A stretch of 27,743 nt of DNA, taken from Bacteroidales bacterium UBA3764. Its GTDB lineage: Bacteria; Bacteroidota; Bacteroidia; Bacteroidales; UBA932. A model generated the notes under the pieces. That model had not been told where the DNA came from. It was given only the letters and a program-made list of their open reading frames with translations, and made no database searches. The DNA lies in NCBI GenBank assembly GCA_002371115.1, contig DFFY01000077.1, forward strand, positions 8,623 to 36,365, read 5' to 3'. Below, piece by piece: positions 23,759 through 27,743 of this stretch (within the stretch, counting starts at the first letter, position 1; the number at the start of each line of letters is the position of its first letter). Made by a program: the position numbers and the translations under genes.

Positions 23759-24457
23759 TTATTTTTCTCCAACGAACATACGGCAGAGCCCGAAAGTGAA
23801 CGATTTATGCCGAACTGTGTGAAAACCCGCCTCCGTCATCATCTGCATGAACTCCTCCGGCGGAGGGAAGGCATGCACCGAAGCCGGCAGGTAGCGGTAG
23901 GCCGCCTTGTTGCCGGATACCAGGCCGCCCACCCAGGGCAGGACGTGCATGAAATAGAGGTCATACAGGCTCCGCAACCACTTTTTTTCCGGAACGGACA
24001 ATTCCAGGATGACGGCTTTTCCGCCGGGAACCAATACCCGGTAAAACTCCCGCAGGCCCTTTTCCTTGTGCGCGAAGTTCCGGACGCCGAATGCACAGGT
24101 TACCCGGTGGAAGGTGCCGTCTTCGAAGGGCAGCTCCTCGGCATCGGCCACTTGCAGGCGGATACGGTCATGGACACCCTCGTGGGCGGCTTTTTCCATG
24201 AGCGGGGCCATCATGCCTTCGGAGATGTCCACGCCCGTCACCCGCGACCCGCTTCCGGCGGCTTGGGCAATGACTATGGTGCTGTCTCCGGTGCCGCAGG
24301 CCACATCCAGGATGCGCTGCGGGGTGCCATCGACAATCTCCTTGAGGGCGCGCCTCCGCCACAGGCGGTCCACGTTCAGCGACATCAGGTGGTTGAGCCT
24401 GTCATACGACGGGGCAATCCCGTCGAACATCTCCTTTATTTTCTCTTTTTGCTTCAT
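23759..24457 (-). CDS. ubiE: Demethylmenaquinone methyltransferase (UbiE/MenG family)
   Basis: SAM-dependent C-methyltransferase of 232 residues for the last step of menaquinone synthesis; Bacteroidota use menaquinone, so the MenG activity is the relevant one. Motifs: MFDGIAPSYDRLNHLMSL at the N-terminus, SAM motif ILDVACGTGD (about residue 50), VTGVDISEGMM, the family signature FHRVTCAFGVRNFAHKEKGL (about 115-135), ELSVPEKK and YRYLPASVHAFPPPEEF. Length is standard. The ATG overlaps the yidD stop codon by four bases, putting it at the end of the hemD-rnpA-yidD operon. Confidence 0.95.
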   Translation of the reverse strand: MKQKEKIKEMFDGIAPSYDRLNHLMSLNVDRLWRRRALKEIVDGTPQRILDVACGTGDSTIVIAQAAGSGSRVTGVDISEGMMAPLMEKAAHEGVHDRIRLQVADAEELPFEDGTFHRVTCAFGVRNFAHKEKGLREFYRVLVPGGKAVILELSVPEKKWLRSLYDLYFMHVLPWVGGLVSGNKAAYRYLPASVHAFPPPEEFMQMMTEAGFHTVRHKSFTFGLCRMFVGEK

Positions 24458-24696
24458 GGTACAGGATCATAGCCGCTGCCGCCCCAGGGATGGCAGCGCA
24501 GGATGCGACGGACACTCAGATACAACCCCTTGAACGGGCCGTGCTTGCGGAACGCTTCCAGCGCATATTGCGAACAGGTGGGCGTAAAACGGCAGGACGG
24601 CGGGGTAAAAGGACTGATGCACAGCTGGTAAAACTTGATAAGCAGCACAGCCGGTGCAATGAGGATATCCTTGAGCGTAAAATGGAACTTATTCAT
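24454..24696 (-). CDS. yidD: YidD membrane protein insertion efficiency factor
   Basis: Small membrane-associated protein of 80 residues from the ATG at 24696 (a TTG two codons earlier is possible). It is thought to assist YidC-dependent insertion of membrane proteins. The N-terminal amphipathic/hydrophobic stretch ILIAPAVLLIKFYQLCISPF is followed by the family signature PSCRFTPTCSQYALEAFRKH and RCHPWGGSGYDPVP. As in most bacteria it follows rnpA, here by 24 bases. The classic rpmH and yidC partners are absent. Confidence 0.96.
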   Translation of the reverse strand: MNKFHFTLKDILIAPAVLLIKFYQLCISPFTPPSCRFTPTCSQYALEAFRKHGPFKGLYLSVRRILRCHPWGGSGYDPVP

Positions 24697-24720
24697 AATC
24701 AATTATTTCCACAAAATCAC

Positions 24721-25110
24721 CTACGCATTTTCGCCCAGGTGATTTTCTGCAAAACACTTATTTTCAACTCTTTCCATTTTACGGAGCAAGTCAGCCATAT
24801 CGGCAAAGACGGTCTCATAGGGCAGCACCTCACGGGACGTATATACAATGAGCAGGTCCCAGGCGCCGCTCAGCAGGGATTTTTGCCGGCGATAGCTCTC
24901 GCGTATGCGCCGTTTCAGCAGATTCCGCTTCACCGCACGCTTGAAACTGCGTTTGGGGACGGACACCACAATACGGGACGGCCCTTCTTCCGTCCGGGGC
25001 AGGTATTTGCAGCGGAGACAGCCCGCCTGCGTATGCTTCCCATGCTCGAACAAAGCCGCCACGGCCGTGGCGCCCTTCAGACGTTCGGTCTTGGGAAGGC
25101 GGGCATCCAT
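24721..25110 (-). CDS. rnpA: Ribonuclease P protein component
   Basis: Basic protein subunit of RNase P, 129 residues, which helps the catalytic RNA bind and cleave pre-tRNA 5' leaders. The family signature, the RNR motif, is KRAVKRNLLKRRIRESYR (about residues 57-74), preceded by RIVVSVPKRSFK. The N-terminal LPKTERLKGATAVAALFEHG matches the usual LxKxxRL start. The ATG shares a base with the hemD TAA stop (TAATG), implying coupled translation. Confidence 0.95.
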   Translation of the reverse strand: MDARLPKTERLKGATAVAALFEHGKHTQAGCLRCKYLPRTEEGPSRIVVSVPKRSFKRAVKRNLLKRRIRESYRRQKSLLSGAWDLLIVYTSREVLPYETVFADMADLLRKMERVENKCFAENHLGENA

Positions 25111-25853
25111 TATTGCAAGGACTTGAGATACCGTTCTATGGCCGATGCCACCGAAGGCGCCTCCGGGGACGGGGCCTTTACATCGATCCGCAGGCCGGCC
25201 TCTTCCATGGCACGCACGATGGAGCGGCCATAGGATACCATTTTAATGTCCCCCTGCCGGAAGTCCGGGAAATTCTCGTTGAGGGATTTCACATCGGCCG
25301 GATTGTAGAAGACAATCATGTCATAGGCGTGCAGGTCCACGTCCTTGAGGTCCTGGCTGACGGATTTTACGAACACGCCCGTAGCGAACTGCAGGTGGTT
25401 GGCCTCAAACTGCGAGGTAAGGGCCTCCGCCTGGGTAATGTCCGACATGGCAATCAGGAACTTTTCCCCTTTGTGCTTGGGACCGATGAGCGAAATCACG
25501 CTTTCCGGCGTACCGGTGCCATAAAAGATTTTACGCTTGCGGTACACGATGTGCTTCTGCAGGTACATGGCAACCGCCTCCGTGGTGCAGAAATACTTCA
25601 TGGTCTCGGGAATCTTGGTGCGGAGCTCGTCGGCCAGGGTGAAATAGGCATCAATGACATGCCGGGACGAGAACACGACAGCGGTATAGTCCAGGAAGTT
25701 GATGCGCTGGGCACGGAATTCACGCGAAGTAAGGGGTTCTATCTTGAAAAAAGGGCGGAACTCAAAGGTTACGCCATATTTTTCAGAGACCTGTTGATAC
25801 TGCGTAAGAACGCGGGGGGCGTTTTGGGAAACCAGAATTTTTTTGATGTTCAT
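25110..25853 (-). CDS. hemD: Uroporphyrinogen-III synthase
   Basis: Cytosolic enzyme that closes and inverts ring D of hydroxymethylbilane in tetrapyrrole (haem) synthesis; 247 residues, the usual length. HemD sequences are weakly conserved; recognition rests on the two-domain alpha/beta layout with INFLDYTAVVFSSRHVIDAY, an early-domain core of the FTS/S-x-x-A-V type; KYFCTTEAVAMYLQKH; DMIVFYNPADVKSLNENF; and the near-C-terminal KMVSYGRSIVRAMEEAGL. Gene order after a DUF4271 membrane protein and before rnpA is a recurrent Bacteroidota arrangement. Seventeen bases separate it from the DUF4271 gene. Confidence 0.88.
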   Translation of the reverse strand: MNIKKILVSQNAPRVLTQYQQVSEKYGVTFEFRPFFKIEPLTSREFRAQRINFLDYTAVVFSSRHVIDAYFTLADELRTKIPETMKYFCTTEAVAMYLQKHIVYRKRKIFYGTGTPESVISLIGPKHKGEKFLIAMSDITQAEALTSQFEANHLQFATGVFVKSVSQDLKDVDLHAYDMIVFYNPADVKSLNENFPDFRQGDIKMVSYGRSIVRAMEEAGLRIDVKAPSPEAPSVASAIERYLKSLQ

Positions 25854-25870
25854 TTTATATCCTTTCTCTT

Positions 25871-26485
25871 CTAAAGCACCGCTGACACAATCAGCAGGGC
25901 GGCCGGTAAAAATTCAAGGGCGCAAAGGTACGAAAAAGTTCGCAAAGGATTGCAAAACAGTGAAAGAATTTGCATTTTGCGGAAGATATAAAATGAATAG
26001 ACCAGCGGAATCTCCGCATAAATGAGCCCGCGGAACAGCCAATCCCTGGCGTGGAATACGGTAAGAACACCCACCGTCATGAGCACCAACACCATCAGGA
26101 CAATGAAATAGGTATGCCCCGTCTGGTGGGCCAGGACGTAGGAGTCGTAGCGGCGGCGCGGCTTGAGCCACCGGAACAGCAGCTGCCGCAGCAGCACATA
26201 GGCCACAAAAATACCGGCGACGGCCAGCAGGTACAGATTGAAGGGAAGGGCCTCCAAAAAAGAGGGCCGATAGAGTTCATAGCGGGCCGTCACCAGCACG
26301 GCGGGAATCATCAGCGTATATGCCAGGCGGTTGCGGTCTCCGTTATAATGGACACTGTTCTCCAGCGTAGAACTGCCCCGGACGCGGAAAAGGCTGTCGC
26401 TGAGCAACGGCGCCAGTTGCAGTACACGCTTGAGCTGAAGAATCATCAGCAGCACAAACAGCACAACCAGGATATCCCACACCAT
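25871..26485 (-). CDS. DUF4271 family integral membrane protein
   Basis: Polytopic membrane protein of 204 residues and unknown function, found next to hemD in Bacteroidota. Hydrophobic segments: residues 1-15 (WDILVVLFVLLMILQL), about 55-68, 80-100 (NLYLLAVAGIFVAYVLL), 123-142 (YFIVLMVLVLMTVGVLTVF), 153-168 and 185-204. The loop RPSFLEALPFNLYL and HQTGHTYF are family-like. The start shares one base with the stop of the SUI1-like gene (TGATG). Possible link to haem synthesis rests on neighbourhood only. Confidence 0.85.
   Translation of the reverse strand: MVWDILVVLFVLLMILQLKRVLQLAPLLSDSLFRVRGSSTLENSVHYNGDRNRLAYTLMIPAVLVTARYELYRPSFLEALPFNLYLLAVAGIFVAYVLLRQLLFRWLKPRRRYDSYVLAHQTGHTYFIVLMVLVLMTVGVLTVFHARDWLFRGLIYAEIPLVYSFYIFRKMQILSLFCNPLRTFSYLCALEFLPAALLIVSAVL
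25923..25930 (-). promoter_or_regulatory. Possible internal promoter for hemD-rnpA-yidD-menG
   Basis: TACCTTTG on the minus strand is an exact TAnnTTTG match within the last codons of the DUF4271 gene, with a TTTG 22 bases upstream (slightly long spacing). It could drive hemD and the genes after it separately from the SUI1-like gene. Confidence 0.35.
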
Positions 26486-26823
26486 CAGTTGCCCCGCTTT
26501 GCGTTATAGCCCATGCCGCGCAGGAGTTCCACCACTTTGTCACGGAAGTCCCCCTGGATGGTAATTTCCCCATCCTTGGCGCCGCCGCCCACGCCCAGTT
26601 TGGTCTTGAGGGCGCGACCGAGTTCCTTCAGGTCCTCCGCCGTGCCCACAAAGCCGGTAATGAGCGTCACCTGCTTGCCGCCCCGGTTACGGCGGTCTAT
26701 TCCCACAATTAAGCGCTGCTGCCCGGGAGCAAGGGTTGCAGCCGCTTCCTCCTGGGCAGTCGTGTATTTGAAGTCCGGATTGGTGGAGTAAACCACCCCG
26801 AGCCTGTCTTTCCAATCGCTCAT
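26485..26823 (-). CDS. yciH: SUI1/eIF1-like translation factor (YciH family)
   Basis: Small protein of 112 residues with a C-terminal SUI1 domain (about 35-112). Motifs: LIVGIDRRNRGGKQVTLITG, followed by the characteristic LGRALKTKLGVGGGAKDGEI and QGDFRDKVVELLRGMGYNAK. Eukaryotic and archaeal relatives (eIF1) control start-codon fidelity; the bacterial YciH proteins are non-essential and poorly understood. The N-terminal 30 residues are a polar extension. It is the first gene of the run SUI1, DUF4271, hemD, rnpA, yidD, menG, and its stop overlaps the next start. Confidence 0.92.
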   Translation of the reverse strand: MSDWKDRLGVVYSTNPDFKYTTAQEEAAATLAPGQQRLIVGIDRRNRGGKQVTLITGFVGTAEDLKELGRALKTKLGVGGGAKDGEITIQGDFRDKVVELLRGMGYNAKRGN

Positions 26824-26852
26824 GGCTTCATCTATGTTTTATTCACGTTACC

Positions 26853-26871
26853 CCCTCCCCTCGGAGGAGGG
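26853..26871. repeat. GC-rich hairpin in the leader of the SUI1-like gene
   Basis: CCCTCC (26853-26858) and GGAGGG (26866-26871) pair perfectly around seven bases, with extra C/G runs on the sides. It lies between the -7 element at 26891 and the start codon at 26823, so it would be transcribed. It could be a dispersed intergenic palindrome or a leader structure. Confidence 0.5.
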
Positions 26872-26890
26872 ACTTTACGCTTTTCACGGA

Positions 26891-26898
26891 CAAAGGTA
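26891..26898 (-). promoter_or_regulatory. -7 element of the SUI1/DUF4271/hemD operon
   Basis: TACCTTTG on the minus strand, exact TAnnTTTG, 67 bases upstream of the ATG at 26823 and 12 bases past the stop of the glucanotransferase gene. No -33 TTTG at the expected spacing. Confidence 0.45.
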
Positions 26899-26910
26899 CG
26901 AAAAAATGGG

Positions 26911-27743
26911 TTATCTTCCACGGCCGCCGGCACTTACCAGCGCCCGGATATGCGCATTGAGCTTGTCGTTGGCCGCCAGGCTTTCCAGCGTGCAGTGCAT
27001 ACGGTAGCGCCAGTAGTAGCGCGGAATGGCCGGCACGTTGATGCGCTCATCGGCCGGATTGCCCGGATACCGGACCTCGCCGTCCGTAGCCAGCCAGTCC
27101 TGCAAAGGGAGGATGGCCAGCATGGCCGGGGAATGCATGTGCTGGGCCACGATGAGGTCCGCCACCCACGGCTCGCAGAAGTACGGGGCGTCTCCTTCGC
27201 AGCCCAGCACCTCATTATAATAGCGCTGGGTGAGGGCGCGGTCCTCCTCCCACCAGGCACGGAGCGGAGACGTGTCGTGCGTCCCGGTGGCGCATACGCA
27301 CCAGTACGGATAGCGGTCCGGATGGCCGAAGGCGTCCTTCGGGTCCTTGGGCATGCGCTGGATTTCCAGGGAAAGGATGTTGAGCTCCTCCATCACGGAA
27401 GCCACGCAGCCGGGAATCATGCCCAGGTCCTCTCCGCAGGAAAGCATGCCGGTGGACCGGAGCAGGGCCGGGAGCTTGCGCATGGCGCTCTCCCTCCAGA
27501 AATCGTCGTGCCGGTGCCAGAAGAAGTCGTTGTACAACTGGTTGTAGCGGTCCTTGAGCCACTGCGGCAGGGCGGCGTACTGGGCGGTTTTCTGCGCGGA
27601 AATACGCGGGTGGAAATAGCCCTGACGGCGCGGGTCCTCCACAAAGAGGACGTCGGTTCCCTCTCCCCTGCGCGGGTCGAATCCCATGTCCTGGAGCTCC
27701 TGGCCGGCATACGGAAGGGCCGGGTTGAAGTGGCCCATGAGGC
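26911..27743 (-). CDS. malQ: 4-alpha-glucanotransferase (GH77), C-terminal part; N-terminus beyond window
   Basis: Amylomaltase/disproportionating enzyme that moves alpha-1,4-glucan segments during maltodextrin and glycogen metabolism. About 277 C-terminal residues are visible; the frame is open to the window edge. Motifs: LMGHFNPALPYAGQEL, KDRYNQLYNDFFWHRHDDFW, the GH77 catalytic-region signature CGEDLGMIP, and CATGTHDTSPLRAWWEED containing the THD acid. The C-terminal end INVPAIPRYYWRYRMHCTLE also fits. This DFFWHRHDDFW form and the position of these motifs match the long Bacteroidota MalQ that carries N-terminal starch-binding domains, which would lie outside the window (inference). Confidence 0.93.
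   Translation of the reverse strand, partial: LMGHFNPALPYAGQELQDMGFDPRRGEGTDVLFVEDPRRQGYFHPRISAQKTAQYAALPQWLKDRYNQLYNDFFWHRHDDFWRESAMRKLPALLRSTGMLSCGEDLGMIPGCVASVMEELNILSLEIQRMPKDPKDAFGHPDRYPYWCVCATGTHDTSPLRAWWEEDRALTQRYYNEVLGCEGDAPYFCEPWVADLIVAQHMHSPAMLAILPLQDWLATDGEVRYPGNPADERINVPAIPRYYWRYRMHCTLESLAANDKLNAHIRALVSAGGRGR

Overview
This window comes from a chromosome of the phylum Bacteroidota, most likely an uncultured, fairly GC-rich member of the Bacteroidales. Three lines of evidence support this. The promoters repeatedly match the Bacteroidota sigma-factor pattern TTTG-N19/20-TAnnTTTG. Several families are typical of the phylum (DUF2723, DUF4271, DUF4493, the PCMD domain, and the uroporphyrinogen synthase / RNase P protein neighbourhood). 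Many lipoproteins have short signal peptides ending in AC or GC. Nearly everything reads on the minus strand; only lgt and an AraC-type regulator read plus. No tRNA, rRNA, CRISPR array, transposase, integrase or phage gene was seen.

Layout. (1) 1-4939, minus: a tripartite RND efflux operon, with genes in transcription order TolC-like outer-membrane channel, lipoprotein adaptor, RND pump (cut by the window edge). (2) 5016-8174: housekeeping genes lgt (plus), pgk (minus, convergent with lgt, its terminator apparently inside lgt) and an RlmI-like methyltransferase. (3) 8175-8468: a noncoding stretch holding a cluster of GGCGCAGG palindromes, including two inverted copies of a 35-nt stem-loop. 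(4) 8469-11660: a large DUF2723 membrane protein, probably a GT-C glycosyltransferase, whose reading frame carries a 93-bp palindromic repeat inserted exactly in frame. (5) 11722-19667: a five-gene operon of four modular surface-type lipoproteins (DUF4493, Ig-like, FN3-like and PCMD modules) and one small outer-membrane beta-barrel, with a divergent AraC-type regulator at 19863-20789. This is the best candidate for an undescribed system. (6) 20844-23732: an acyl carrier protein, an AMP-forming acyl ligase interrupted by a dense cluster of frameshifts, and a GNAT-type acyltransferase fused in frame to the front of the ligase. The combination suggests an acyl-ACP-dependent N-acylation pathway, possibly ceramide synthesis. 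(7) 23759-26823: a tightly overlapping operon (SUI1-like factor, DUF4271, hemD, rnpA, yidD, menG/ubiE). (8) 26911-27743: the C-terminal part of a GH77 4-alpha-glucanotransferase.

How the parts work together: the efflux genes would form one inner-membrane to outer-membrane export complex. The DUF4493/PCMD lipoproteins depend on the Lgt lipidation step encoded in the same window. They look like a co-regulated cell-surface assembly under the divergent AraC-type protein. The overlapping stop/start codons in regions 1, 5, 6 and 7 point to translational coupling. All functional statements rest on recognised motifs and gene order; no database search was possible.
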